Source: Clostridium_I sp047718555 (lineage in GTDB: Bacteria > Bacillota > Clostridia > Clostridiales > Clostridiaceae). From it: a stretch of 64,000 nucleotides of DNA. The stretch covers positions 1 to 64,000 of the forward strand of contig NZ_JBDNRK010000003.1 in NCBI RefSeq assembly GCF_047718555.1, in the 5' to 3' direction. Below, in pieces: positions 32,106 to 41,239 of the stretch. A program made the position numbers and the translations under genes. Every line of letters begins with the position of its first letter. Positions within the stretch are counted from its first letter, which is position 1. The notes beneath the pieces are model-generated. The model was not told the origin of the DNA. It was given only the letters and a program-made list of their open reading frames with translations, and searched no databases.

Positions 32106-32409
32106 TGCAACTTATGGACTATATTCCTATGGTGAAGGTACTAAAAATTCTCATGGTAATTGGATATCAGGCTTAAATTTTATTAAGAATATTGATGTTG
32201 ATAAACAGCCATATAATCGAGCATTGCTATTAAAAGCTTATGGATATGATGTAGATGTTACAGACAGATTGTTTTATGAATATGACGGTGTGGATACCGA
32301 TATAAAAATTAATTCTATATTAAAAGATGCTTATGGAAATGAATATGAAGTTAGAAAATTCATTCCATGGGATGATTATATGGAGATATTTGTATATTCA
32401 AAACATTAA
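32095..32409 (+). CDS. head-tail connector / head closure protein
   Basis: The 104-residue protein has a small beta-barrel-like pattern (LLLKAYGYDVDVTDRLFYEYDGVDTDIKINSILKDAYGNEYEVRKFIPWDDYMEIFV), as in head-closure (SPP1 gp16-like) proteins. ATG 32095 is favoured over 32089 because AGAAGG at 32081-32086 has 8-base spacing to it. It overlaps the connector gene by 11 bases. Confidence 0.75.
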   Translation: MVINATYGLYSYGEGTKNSHGNWISGLNFIKNIDVDKQPYNRALLLKAYGYDVDVTDRLFYEYDGVDTDIKINSILKDAYGNEYEVRKFIPWDDYMEIFVYSKH

Positions 32410-32426
32410 GAAAGGATGGTGATATT

Positions 32427-32762
32427 ATGTCTATTAATTGGTATGGTGCAGAAGTTAAAGCAGCAATAATGGCAAGTAAAAAAGAAATATGTGATACTTG
32501 GGGTTCAACAATTAAAGCAGAATATCAAATGAGAACTCCTGTAGTTTCAGGTAATATGAGAAGTCACGAAGATTATCAGGTACATGAGGATAATAATGGT
32601 GTAGATATAGGAACAACTCCAGAAGCAGAATACGCAATTTTCGTAGAAGAAGGAAGCTCTAAGCAGAAAGCACAGCATATACTTCAGAATACAATCAATG
32701 ATAATAAAGGACAACTAACAGACATAGCGAGTAAAATTATATCATCTAAAATGGGTAGTTAA
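32427..32762 (+). CDS. HK97 gp10-like head-tail joining protein
   Basis: The 111-residue protein carries the HK97 gp10 pattern: an N-terminal helix, TPVVSGNMRSHEDYQV, then VDIGTTPEAEYAIFVEEGS followed by a C-terminal helix. These proteins help finish the head-tail joint or tail tube terminus. AAAGGATGGTGA precedes the ATG. The order connector, closure, gp10, tail terminator is standard. Confidence 0.85.
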   Translation: MSINWYGAEVKAAIMASKKEICDTWGSTIKAEYQMRTPVVSGNMRSHEDYQVHEDNNGVDIGTTPEAEYAIFVEEGSSKQKAQHILQNTINDNKGQLTDIASKIISSKMGS

Positions 32763-32764
32763 TT

Positions 32765-33160
32765 GTGCTTAATTTATATGATTATTTAATTGAACAGATA
32801 GACCCTATTATTACTTGTTATTCTGATGAATATCCACAAGATAAGGAAGGTGCTGAGAACGGTGCAAAAGTATATCCTTATGCTACTGTTTTAATGTACT
32901 GGGGTATCCCTAACAATGAATATTCAAATAATAATTTATGCTACATAGATATATGGTCAAATCAGCATGGCATTGAAGAAGTTGAAACTCTAACAGATGC
33001 TATATATAACAAATTAAATAAACTCACAATTATGAAAGACGATATGTTTATACAAATAAGTAGGTATAATCCATGTCGTCTCAATTTAAATGATCCTGAT
33101 ATAAATTTAAAGCGTAGACAATTACGTTTTTTAGTAAAAACGTATGAAATAAATCAATAA
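32765..33160 (+). CDS. tail terminator / completion protein
   Basis: The 131-residue protein (LNLYDYLIEQIDPIITCYSDEYPQDKEG...YPYATVLMYWGIPNNEYSNNNLCYIDIWSNQ...) matches the size, position and alpha/beta pattern of gpU-like tail terminators, which cap the tail tube. It starts with GTG two bases after the previous stop, with only a weak GGGTAG site, so it is probably coupled. Confidence 0.75.
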   Translation: MLNLYDYLIEQIDPIITCYSDEYPQDKEGAENGAKVYPYATVLMYWGIPNNEYSNNNLCYIDIWSNQHGIEEVETLTDAIYNKLNKLTIMKDDMFIQISRYNPCRLNLNDPDINLKRRQLRFLVKTYEINQ

Positions 33161-33185
33161 AAATAGAAAGGTAGGTAATATATAA

Positions 33186-33749
33186 ATGAATAGTACAGAT
33201 ACGAATTCTTTTACAAGTAATACAGTAAAAAATCTTTCGATTGATGCGGGATGTTTATATATAAATTATGGAACTGAAACTGAAAAAAAATTAGGAGCAA
33301 CTTCGGGTGGAAGCACATTTACAGTAAAAGCAAATACACGTCAAGCAAAAGTGGACGGTGTAAAAGGTTCAGCAAAAGGTCTTGAATTTGTTACTAATAC
33401 AGATGTAACTTTAGCTACAAATATATTAGAAATGAGTTCATCAACTATTGCAACTCTTATTAGAGGTGATGTTGATACAGCAACAGATCCAGATTACGAT
33501 ATAATCACGGGTCGTACAACCATTAAAGATAGTGATTATCTTGTAAATATAGCATTGGTCGGAAAAATTTCAGGGGCAGCAAAACCATGTATAATCATTT
33601 TAAAGAACGCAATGAGTACAGATGGTTTAAAATATGCACTAAAGGATGATTCAGATAATGTAGTACAAGCTACCTTTACTGGATATATCGATCCTACTAC
33701 ACCAGACGTTCTTCCGTACGAAATTCGATATCCAAAAGCAACAGCATAA
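33186..33749 (+). CDS. major tail tube protein
   Basis: The 187-residue protein is beta-rich (LGATSGGSTFTVKANTRQAKVDGVKGSAKGLEFVTNTDVTLATNILEMSSSTIATLI...) and ends in a strand region rich in T/D. Position after the tail terminator and before the tail chaperone pair identifies it as the tube subunit. GAAAGGTAGG precedes the ATG. A terminator follows, which fits the need for far more tube protein than tape measure. Confidence 0.87.
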   Translation: MNSTDTNSFTSNTVKNLSIDAGCLYINYGTETEKKLGATSGGSTFTVKANTRQAKVDGVKGSAKGLEFVTNTDVTLATNILEMSSSTIATLIRGDVDTATDPDYDIITGRTTIKDSDYLVNIALVGKISGAAKPCIIILKNAMSTDGLKYALKDDSDNVVQATFTGYIDPTTPDVLPYEIRYPKATA

Positions 33750-33754
33750 AAATT

Positions 33755-33781
33755 AGCACTCTATTATAGGGTGCTTTTTTA
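33755..33781 (+). terminator. terminator after the tail tube gene
   Basis: AGCACTCT (33755-33762) pairs with AGGGTGCT (33768-33775) before T6. Confidence 0.85.
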
Positions 33782-33817
33782 ATTCAAAAATTTAAAAACG
33801 AAAAGAGGTTTTAATAT

Positions 33818-34153
33818 ATGAGAAAACTTAAAACAGCAGATTTATTTAGTTTAACTAGAATAATAAAAAAGATGAATATAAAGAATGAAATAAAGGCTTT
33901 AGCTAAAGATGTTACAGGATTAAGTGACGAAGACAAGCTAAAGGCGAAAGATTCTATCAATATAGATTTAATACTTTTATTTGTGGAAAATATAGGCAAT
34001 GCAGAGAAAGAGATATACAAATTATTATCAGATATGAGTGATAAAACTGTAAAAGAAATTGAAAATCAATCTCCAATAAAAACTGTAGAAATGATTCAAA
34101 GTATTTTTGAAGATGAAGAAATAGAAAGTTTTTTAAAACTTGCACTCAAATAA
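33818..34153 (+). CDS. tail assembly chaperone (gpG-like)
   Basis: The 111-residue protein (TADLFSLTRIIKKMNIKNEIKALAKDV...TVEMIQSIFEDEEIESFLKLALK) is helical and lies between the tube and tape-measure genes, the fixed place of the gpG-type chaperone. AAAAGAGGT precedes the ATG. Near its end the codons TTT TTA form the slippery heptamer T TTT TTA (34129-34135), so part of the ribosomes should shift -1 into the next frame and make a longer G-T fusion. Confidence 0.85.
   Translation: MRKLKTADLFSLTRIIKKMNIKNEIKALAKDVTGLSDEDKLKAKDSINIDLILLFVENIGNAEKEIYKLLSDMSDKTVKEIENQSPIKTVEMIQSIFEDEEIESFLKLALK
34129..34135 (+). other. programmed -1 ribosomal frameshift site (T TTT TTA)
   Basis: In the gpG-like frame the bases read AGT TTT TTA AAA, so the X XXY YYZ heptamer T TTT TTA is in the right phase. 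The -1 frame is open from 34117 to 34533, spanning the site, and the downstream ORF lacks a ribosome binding site of its own. Confidence 0.8.
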
Positions 34154-34533
34154 TTAGAATTCCTACATTTTGTATGAATTTAGGGTTATACGATTTTGAT
34201 GAAGTGAGTGCTTTAGACTTGATTTTATCTAGATACAATGACGTGGATTATGTAATGAATTTAAGTCTTTTAGATGGAATCGAATTAATAAAAAAGGCAA
34301 ATATAAAAATTTCTGAAGATATGTTATTTCAGCAATGGAACATGGAACATATTTTCATGGATGATAAAAATTTTATTACATTTGAAGATTATAAAAATAA
34401 AGCATTTAAAAATATAAATGGTAAAAAATTTAATAAAGAAGAAATACATAAAATGGCTGAAAAAGGCTTTAAAGAAGCAGATGAAGTAAGAAAATTGTTT
34501 GAGAAGGGAGGTTATGTAAGTGAAACTCTTTAG
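34135..34533 (+). CDS. frameshift extension of the tail chaperone (gpT-like)
   Basis: After a -1 slip at 34129-34135 translation continues KTCTQIIRIPTFCMNLGLYDFDEVSALDLIL and on for 133 codons. The domain (YDFDEVSALDLILSRYNDVDYVMNLSLLDGIELIKKA...) is the usual C-terminal part of fused tail chaperones that load the tape measure. There is an internal ATG at 34174, but no Shine-Dalgarno sequence before it, which favours frameshifting over independent initiation. The end overlaps the tape-measure gene by 14 bases. Confidence 0.75.
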   Translation, partial: KTCTQIIRIPTFCMNLGLYDFDEVSALDLILSRYNDVDYVMNLSLLDGIELIKKANIKISEDMLFQQWNMEHIFMDDKNFITFEDYKNKAFKNINGKKFNKEEIHKMAEKGFKEADEVRKLFEKGGYVSETL

Positions 34534-36853
34534 TATATTTGGTGAATTGCTTTTAAAAGATTCACTAACACCTGGAATAGATAAAGCAGGAGAAAAAGCA
34601 AAAGGACTTTCAGGAATATTTAGTTCTTCCTTTGGTTCTATTGCTGGTGCAGCCTTAAAACTAGGTGCTATTCTCGGTGTATCTATGGGATTTTCAAGTT
34701 TATTTGCAAAGGCAGAAGCAGGACAAAAGACAATGGCTCAGATGGATGCTGTTCTAAAATCTACTGGTGGAACAGCAGGAATGACAAAAGATGCTTTAGT
34801 AAATCTTGCAAATAGTCAAGCAAAAGTAACTACTTTTAGTGCAGGAACAACAAAGGCAGCAGAAAACCTATTGTTAACATTTACTGGGATAAGTAAAAAG
34901 ACTTTTCCAGATACAATAAAGGCGGCGCAGGATATGAGTACAGCTATGGGTACAGACTTAAATAGTTCTGTAATGACTTTAGGTAAGGCTTTAAATAATC
35001 CAGCAGAGGGTATGAGCAGACTTACTAAACAAGGTGTAACTTTTAATGACCAACAAAAGAAACAAATTGAAGCTATGACCAAAGCTGGTGATGTGGCTGG
35101 AGCACAAGCAGTAATGCTCAAAGAACTCCAAAAAGAGTTTGGTGGAAGTGCCGAAGCGGCAGGAAAGACTTTTGCAGGACAATTAACTATTCTCCAAAAC
35201 CAATTAACTGGAGTTGGTGTTGGAATAGTAAGTAAACTATTACCTCCACTTACTGAATTTATGACTTCTATTAATAATCATATGCCACAAATTCAAGCAG
35301 TAATAGGTGATGTTGTTAATTTTATTGGACAAGCAATTAATACTTTAACACCTATTGTTAAAAGTATCATATCTGATGTAGTACAAATAGCAACTAATTT
35401 ATTTCCTAAGATGGGAAGTAGTGGTTCTGATTTAGGTAATCAGCTTTTAGGACTTGCAAAAGGTGGATTAGCTCTTGTAAAAGATGCATTAGATTGGTTC
35501 GCTCAACACGGAGAAGCTACAAAAGCTATAATTACTACCATAGGAACAGCTTTTATAGCTTGGAAGGGTATACAAGGTGTAGTGGGAACTATAACTAATG
35601 TAAAAAATGCCATTACTACAGTAACTAACACTGTAAAAAATGTAAAGTCGGGGATAGATACAGCTAGAATAGCATTTATGTATCTAAATGATGGTGTTCT
35701 AAGTGTAAGTACAAGAATGTCAAATTTTGGATCTAAAATATTAAGTGGTGTCGGAACTGGAATAAGTAAGATTGGAAGTTTAGCTAAAAGTGCTGGGAGT
35801 GCAATACTTGATTTTGGTAAAGCAGCAGTACAAGGAGCAGTTAGTTTAGCTAAAATGACATTGGAACTTGGAAAACAAGCAATCGCTTGGGTTGCACAGA
35901 AAGCTCAACTTGTAGCTTCTACCGTAGCGGAAGGTGCAGCAACAATAGCACAAACTGCTTTAAACCTAGCCATGTCACTCAACCCTATCACGATTGTTAT
36001 TATAGCAATCGCTGGTTTAGTAGCAGCTATAGTATTACTTTACAATAAGAATGAGTGGTTTAGAAATGGCGTAAATTCTGTTTTTAGTTTTGTAAAATCT
36101 TTTGTGATGGGTGTAATTAATTCTGTTATTGGATTTTTTCATAATTTAGTTAGTGGTGTTGAAAGTGCTGGAAATAGCATAAGAAACGGATTTAATACTG
36201 TAGTAAATTGGTTTGCAAGTTTACCTAGTAGATTTGTACAATTTGGATCTAATATGATTAATGGATTAAAAAATGGTATATCTTCAGTTTTAGGAACGAT
36301 AGGAAGTGTTATATCAAATGGTTTTAATAGTGCCATAAATTTCTTAACATCGTTGCCAGGTAAAGCATTGGCTTGGGGTAGAGATTTCATTGACGGATTA
36401 AAAAACGGTATTATGAGTGGTGTGCAAGGAATAGTTAGTGCTGTTAGTGGTATAGCAGATAAAATTAAAAGTTTCTTACATTTTAGTAGACCAGATGAAG
36501 GAGCGTTGGCTGACTACGAAACATGGATGCCTGATTTCATGAGTGGATTATCTTCTTCTATAGATAAAAATAAATTTAAAGTTATTGATTCTATAAAAGG
36601 TTTATCTTCTGATATGAATGTGGGGATGAAGTTAAATCCTAGTCTTGCTATGGCAGGAACACCAGTAGCAGGAAACATTAATATTAATAGTGCAAACAAT
36701 AATAAACCTAAACAACCGATTATTTTACAAATACCACTAAATGGTAGAGTTGTTGCAGAACAAACATATGAAGATATAAGTGAATTACAAGAAAATAAGA
36801 CACTACAAGATGGGAGGAATATAGGAAATGGCAATTCTTGGCGTAACATTTAA
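34520..36853 (+). CDS. tail tape measure protein
   Basis: The 777-residue protein starts with GTG after a GGGAGG site and is alanine-, glycine- and lysine-rich. It has an N-terminal region typical of tape measures (PGIDKAGEKAKGLSGIF...GTTKAAENLLLTFTGISKK...AAQDMSTAMGTDLNSSVMTLGKALNNP). Central hydrophobic helices follow (LNPITIVIIAIAGLVAAIVLL, near 480-500), then tryptophan/glycine repeats (NGFNTVVNWFASLPSRF, NGFNSAINFLTSLPGKAL). Its length would correspond to a tail near 110-120 nm by the usual rule of about 1.5 angstroms per residue. The stop overlaps the next start. Confidence 0.92.
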   Translation: MKLFSIFGELLLKDSLTPGIDKAGEKAKGLSGIFSSSFGSIAGAALKLGAILGVSMGFSSLFAKAEAGQKTMAQMDAVLKSTGGTAGMTKDALVNLANSQAKVTTFSAGTTKAAENLLLTFTGISKKTFPDTIKAAQDMSTAMGTDLNSSVMTLGKALNNPAEGMSRLTKQGVTFNDQQKKQIEAMTKAGDVAGAQAVMLKELQKEFGGSAEAAGKTFAGQLTILQNQLTGVGVGIVSKLLPPLTEFMTSINNHMPQIQAVIGDVVNFIGQAINTLTPIVKSIISDVVQIATNLFPKMGSSGSDLGNQLLGLAKGGLALVKDALDWFAQHGEATKAIITTIGTAFIAWKGIQGVVGTITNVKNAITTVTNTVKNVKSGIDTARIAFMYLNDGVLSVSTRMSNFGSKILSGVGTGISKIGSLAKSAGSAILDFGKAAVQGAVSLAKMTLELGKQAIAWVAQKAQLVASTVAEGAATIAQTALNLAMSLNPITIVIIAIAGLVAAIVLLYNKNEWFRNGVNSVFSFVKSFVMGVINSVIGFFHNLVSGVESAGNSIRNGFNTVVNWFASLPSRFVQFGSNMINGLKNGISSVLGTIGSVISNGFNSAINFLTSLPGKALAWGRDFIDGLKNGIMSGVQGIVSAVSGIADKIKSFLHFSRPDEGALADYETWMPDFMSGLSSSIDKNKFKVIDSIKGLSSDMNVGMKLNPSLAMAGTPVAGNININSANNNKPKQPIILQIPLNGRVVAEQTYEDISELQENKTLQDGRNIGNGNSWRNI

Positions 36854-37487
36854 CAATAAAAATAGTTATACAGATTTTAACTTATATATAGAAGAAAAAC
36901 ATATAAATCCACCTGTGCCAAAGATAATAAAGGATTCTGTTCCATATCAAAATGGACAATATGATTTATCTATGGTTGGAAGTAATGGACATGTCGTATA
37001 TGATACTAGAACAATTATAATAAAATTTTTATTAGCAAATGATACTATGGAAGATTTATATGAACTATATTCTTCTGTTATAGAATGGCTTTTAAATGTA
37101 GGGCAGAGTCAATTAATATTTGATTTTATGCCCGATTATTATTTTTTGGTAAGAGTTCAAGATGTTCCAACATTTGATGAATTTGTTGATAATGGAGATT
37201 TACAGGTTACATTTATATGTGATCCATTTAAATATGTAAGAAATAATCAAGTTATTGCAATGGCTACACCTATGACAATATATAATCCTTACATATATAG
37301 TAGTCCTAATATTAGGATTTATAGTAATGGTATAGGAAATTTTATCCTTAACGGAAAAACATATGCAATAAACACAACTACATATGTAGATTTAAATTAC
37401 TTATATTTAGAAAGTGGACAAAATACAATCTCTTTTAATGGGAATATAAGTAAAGTTGAGATAACACCAAATTTTAGAAGATTATAG
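36828..37487 (+). CDS. distal tail protein (Dit)
   Basis: The 219-residue protein (GVTFNNKNSYTDFNLYIEEKHINPPVPKIIKDSVPYQNGQYDLS...RTIIIKFLLAND) has the N-terminal pattern of siphovirus Dit/gp19.1 proteins, the hexameric hub at the tail tip, followed by a beta-rich C-terminal domain (RIYSNGIGNFILNGKTY). It overlaps the tape-measure gene by 26 bases. Confidence 0.88.
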   Translation: MAILGVTFNNKNSYTDFNLYIEEKHINPPVPKIIKDSVPYQNGQYDLSMVGSNGHVVYDTRTIIIKFLLANDTMEDLYELYSSVIEWLLNVGQSQLIFDFMPDYYFLVRVQDVPTFDEFVDNGDLQVTFICDPFKYVRNNQVIAMATPMTIYNPYIYSSPNIRIYSNGIGNFILNGKTYAINTTTYVDLNYLYLESGQNTISFNGNISKVEITPNFRRL

Positions 37488-37499
37488 GAGGCGAATGAT

Positions 37500-38171
37500 T
37501 TGAACAATATTCCAGTTATTTTAGATATAAATAATCCTAGTGCAGGTTACATTCCACAATTTTCTCCTACAGTGGGAGATAGTAATTTATGTGCTTTAAA
37601 CATAACATTAAACAATAATGGTGTTCCATTTGATTTAACTGCTTTAACAGCAAAAATTTCTTTAGGAAGAGTAGATGGAACTTCTACGTTTGCAGATATG
37701 ACAATTGTAAATGCTACAACAGGACAAATTAGTTATACATTGCAAACAGCAGATATTGCAGTGTCAGGAAATGTTAATGCTGAAGTAGTTATATATTCTA
37801 GTAATGGAAGACTTACAAGTGTAACTTTTAGTTTTGCTGTTAAAAAAGGAATTTTAGACGAAAGTAGTGTAGAAAGTAGTAATAATTTTAGTGCCTTAAC
37901 TACAGCTTTAAATTCTGTTAATCAGTATGATAGTAGACTTAATCAACTAAAAGTCAAACAGAGTTTTACAGCTACAACTAATGGTACAACCACAATTCCT
38001 TTAAATGCAGCTAATATAGATTTGGCACAATGTACAATAGATGCATTTCTTGAAGGATGTTTGCTGGATGAACCAGACCATTATACTTTAAATGCTAGTG
38101 CTAAGACATTAACTTTAAATGGATGGTCATTAGATAGTGGAGAAAAAATTGAATATAGAATTTATATGTAA
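37500..38171 (+). CDS. BppU-like baseplate protein
   Basis: The 223-residue protein starts with TTG after AGGAGGCG. The N-terminal half (LCALNITLNNNGVPFDLTALTAKISLGRVDGTSTFADMTIVNATTGQISYTL) matches the BppU N-terminal domain that attaches receptor-binding parts to the baseplate. The C-terminal half (KQSFTATTNGTTTIPLN...EKIEYRIYM) is a short beta domain. It may carry or connect receptor-binding proteins. Confidence 0.8.
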   Translation: MNNIPVILDINNPSAGYIPQFSPTVGDSNLCALNITLNNNGVPFDLTALTAKISLGRVDGTSTFADMTIVNATTGQISYTLQTADIAVSGNVNAEVVIYSSNGRLTSVTFSFAVKKGILDESSVESSNNFSALTTALNSVNQYDSRLNQLKVKQSFTATTNGTTTIPLNAANIDLAQCTIDAFLEGCLLDEPDHYTLNASAKTLTLNGWSLDSGEKIEYRIYM

Positions 38172-38186
38172 AAGGGAAGTGATAAT

Positions 38187-38786
38187 ATGAAACCAAAAAT
38201 ATTATCAGATATAGATGATATTAATAATAATATAAATGATACAAATAATAGAATTGCTAATGATGAAGCTAATTATAATGCAAATGATGTATTAGCAAAA
38301 ATTGAAACAGTAGATGGCAGTGGTTCTGGATTAGATGCAGATTTATTAGATAATAAAGATTCTACATTCTTAGTCCCAACGGGAACAGTGCTTTGGTATG
38401 CAGGAACAACACCGCCTAATGGATGGTTATTACAAAATGGTCAAGCAATAAGTAGAACAACATATTCTAATTTATTTTCTATTATTGGTACAACATATGG
38501 TAGTGGCGATGGAAGTACGACATTTAATCTACCAGATTTGGTTACAGGAAATAGATTTATACGTGCTAGTGGTGGTAGTTTGAGTGTAGGAACAAAACAA
38601 GCACAGGATATTCAATCACATAATCACAATATATCAGTAGGATTAATAGGGCATACTGGTGGTGGTTCAAATAGAATAGGTTATCAAAATAATTCTTACA
38701 ACGATGGTGGAATTAATACAGATAATTCTACTGGAACAGAGACAAGACCAATAAATATGGCATTTTTGCCGATAATTAAATATTAA
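38187..38786 (+). CDS. tail collar fibre protein
   Basis: The 199-residue protein has a short N-terminal coiled/linker segment rich in N and D, then a phage tail collar domain: PTGTVLWYAGTTPPNGWLLQNGQAI...GDGSTTFNLPDL with a histidine-rich SHNHN loop and the NMAFLPIIKY ending typical of this fold. It is likely a host-recognition tip or fibre. A T-rich terminator follows. Confidence 0.88.
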   Translation: MKPKILSDIDDINNNINDTNNRIANDEANYNANDVLAKIETVDGSGSGLDADLLDNKDSTFLVPTGTVLWYAGTTPPNGWLLQNGQAISRTTYSNLFSIIGTTYGSGDGSTTFNLPDLVTGNRFIRASGGSLSVGTKQAQDIQSHNHNISVGLIGHTGGGSNRIGYQNNSYNDGGINTDNSTGTETRPINMAFLPIIKY

Positions 38787-38793
38787 ATTTTAA

Positions 38794-38825
38794 GGTATAT
38801 ACGTTTGTTATATATCTTTTTTATT
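38794..38825 (+). terminator. terminator after the collar fibre gene
   Basis: GGTATATA (38794-38801) pairs with TATATATC (38809-38816, one G-U) before TTTTTTATTTTTT. Confidence 0.7.
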
Positions 38826-38848
38826 TTTTGAAAAAGGAGGTGCGTAAC

Positions 38849-40822
38849 ATTTATAAGGTAAGTATTTGTAACGATAATGTTGAAACAATTATTAATTACC
38901 CAAATGAAGAATTAAATCTAAGTCATTTGAAAAAGATGGATTTAGTAGAAAATGCAGGACAAGTTAGTAATTTCAATTTTACTATTACAATCAATAATGA
39001 AGGTTATAATCAAATTACTAACATGATAACATTTATTACAGTAGAAGATTTTGAGACTGGTGAAATATTATTTGATGGAAGAATTTATGATGCTGAAGAA
39101 AATATGGATACCAATGGTTTATTTTATAAAGATGTAAAATGTGAAAGTGAAATGGCATATTTAAATGATACTTGTGTTAGAGCATGGGATATTGAAAATA
39201 TGACAGTCCAATTATTTATGCAGCAAATTATAGATAATCATAATAGTCATACAACACCAGATAAACAATTTACTCTAGGTGATATAGAATATAATAATGA
39301 AATTACATGTCAGACCAAGTATGAAAACACTTTAAATTGCATCATTTCTAATATAGCCAATTCTATTGGTGAAGGTTATTTAAGGGTAAGAAAAGTTGAT
39401 GATATTAGATATTTAGATTACATACAACTTTATGATGGTTCTAGTGATGATATTGTTTTAGGTCAAAATATGAAGGATTTAAAATGGAAAAAAGATACAT
39501 CTAATATAATTACAAGGATAATACCTATTGGAAAAGATAATTTAGATATAACTTCTGTTAATAATGGACTAGATTATTTAGATAATGAAGAAGCTATAGG
39601 AGCAATTGGAATTATTGAAGGTAAGTTAGAGTTAAATGATATATCAGATGCCAATACATTAATGACTACAGCACAAGCTAAGTTGCCAGATATGGCTAAA
39701 CCAGTATATCAATTAGCTTCTAACACATTAGATTTAAGTAAACTTGGTATAAATCCCAACGGATTTTTAATTGGAACGGATATAAATATTATTGCAGATG
39801 CTATTAATTTCAATGATAGCTATACTATTATAACAAAAGAAACTGATTTATTAGATCCAGCACATGTAAAAATAACTCTAAATAGTAAATTTGGGACTCT
39901 TACTGATAGACAATTAGCTTTACAGAGATATGCACAAATATTACAAAGTTGCCTTACTGCTAACAAAAATATAAACACCTTCTCTCTTGAAGGCATAATA
40001 GATACTTTAAAAAATCAAATTTTATCTAGTGGTTCATTTTCACAAGCACAAGTTATAGAAGGTAAAGGAATATTATTAGAGAATACAAATGCAGGAAGTA
40101 GTGATTATGGAGCATTATATCTTGGTTGCGGAATATTTGCAATTGCTTCAGATAAAACCAATGGTCAGTGGAATTGGCGTACTTTTGGAACTGGTAAAGG
40201 ATTTGTTGCAGATGAAATAACGTCAGGAATTATTAATGCAAATTTAATAAAGACGGGTACGATTACAAGTCTTGATGGAAGCTTTTCTATTAGCTTAGAT
40301 GGAGGACACTGGACTACTTATAGTGATGGTAAAAAGGCTATAGATATATTTAATCAAACTATATCATGGTATGATTTTCTAGATACTGAAAATTTAACTG
40401 GACAAATATCTTCAAACCGATTATTAGATGCACAAGGAAATCCAACTGGAAAGCAAGTTTTATCTATACAAGTACCACATGGAGTGATACTTGATTTGGC
40501 AAGCATTGATGAAAATGCAAATTCCCCAATATTAAGAATTGATAATTATGCCAGTAATTCTGCAAAGCAATATATGTCCATGTATTCAGATGAATTTGTA
40601 CTAACTGGTAGAGATCTGACTGGTGGTATTCTTATAAAAGATGGGGAAATGACTCTGTATAATCCTATAGATATGAATGGATGGGGCTTTAAAAATGTAG
40701 GTACTGTTAATATGTCTACAGGAGTAGGGACAAGTGCAGATGGTTACAATGGTTGGTATTCAGATGGAACTAAGAAACTTATATTTACAAATGGAATATT
40801 AACAGATATACAAGATGTTTAG
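38849..40822 (+). CDS. tail-associated endopeptidase-like minor structural protein (Tal)
   Basis: The protein (about 657 residues) has the prophage tail endopeptidase domain (LSHLKKMDLVENAGQVSNFNFTITINNEG...ILFDGRIYDAEENMDTNGLFYKDVKCESEMAYLNDTC) and a C-terminal beta-rich receptor-like part. The frame is open from 38828, but a strong AAGGAGG at 38834-38840 puts initiation about 8 bases later, where the codon is ATT (38849-38851), giving MYKVSICND, the usual start of this family. No ATG or GTG is usable at that spot, because the GTG at 38840 lies within the ribosome binding site. Confidence 0.85.
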   Translation: MYKVSICNDNVETIINYPNEELNLSHLKKMDLVENAGQVSNFNFTITINNEGYNQITNMITFITVEDFETGEILFDGRIYDAEENMDTNGLFYKDVKCESEMAYLNDTCVRAWDIENMTVQLFMQQIIDNHNSHTTPDKQFTLGDIEYNNEITCQTKYENTLNCIISNIANSIGEGYLRVRKVDDIRYLDYIQLYDGSSDDIVLGQNMKDLKWKKDTSNIITRIIPIGKDNLDITSVNNGLDYLDNEEAIGAIGIIEGKLELNDISDANTLMTTAQAKLPDMAKPVYQLASNTLDLSKLGINPNGFLIGTDINIIADAINFNDSYTIITKETDLLDPAHVKITLNSKFGTLTDRQLALQRYAQILQSCLTANKNINTFSLEGIIDTLKNQILSSGSFSQAQVIEGKGILLENTNAGSSDYGALYLGCGIFAIASDKTNGQWNWRTFGTGKGFVADEITSGIINANLIKTGTITSLDGSFSISLDGGHWTTYSDGKKAIDIFNQTISWYDFLDTENLTGQISSNRLLDAQGNPTGKQVLSIQVPHGVILDLASIDENANSPILRIDNYASNSAKQYMSMYSDEFVLTGRDLTGGILIKDGEMTLYNPIDMNGWGFKNVGTVNMSTGVGTSADGYNGWYSDGTKKLIFTNGILTDIQDV

Positions 40823-40832
40823 GAGGTGTGAC

Positions 40833-41087
40833 ATGGAAAATTTATTTATGGAAGTAGCGAAGGCATCTCCATTATTAGCACTTATGCTAATTCTTTGGTT
40901 TTTTCAAAGACAAGATTATAAAAATTTTGTTGATAAAGTACAGAGTGATAATTTAGAAAGAGAGAAAAAATATCAAGATACAATTACAGAGAATCAAGGC
41001 ATCATTTTTAAATTATCAGAGAATTTTAATGTTGTAAAAGATATGAAGGATGATATTAAAGATATAAAGGATAAAATCTTTAAATAA
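40833..41087 (+). CDS. BhlA/UviB-like holin
   Basis: The 84-residue protein has one N-terminal transmembrane helix (SPLLALMLILWFFQ), then a long charged helix ending KDIKDKIFK, the layout of BhlA/UviB bacteriocin-release holins. ATG 40833 follows TAGGAGGTGTG. It should permeabilise the membrane at lysis. No endolysin gene follows, which is odd for a functional lysis cassette. Confidence 0.85.
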   Translation: MENLFMEVAKASPLLALMLILWFFQRQDYKNFVDKVQSDNLEREKKYQDTITENQGIIFKLSENFNVVKDMKDDIKDIKDKIFK

Positions 41088-41094
41088 CACGTAG

Positions 41095-41134
41095 TAGGCA
41101 GTTTAGGGGAAACCTTAGATTGCCTATTTTTTTT
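41095..41134 (+). terminator. terminator after the holin gene
   Basis: TAGGCA and GTTTA (41095-41105) pair with TTAGA and TGCCTA (to 41126) with one mismatch; T8 follows. Confidence 0.8.
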
Positions 41135-41239
41135 CGATTTTACATAAGTAATAATAAAGAAATATTTGATACTTGTACATATTAAGTATTATAATGGAAA
41201 TATGAATTTTTTATTTAATATGTGAAGGAAGTGTTAATA

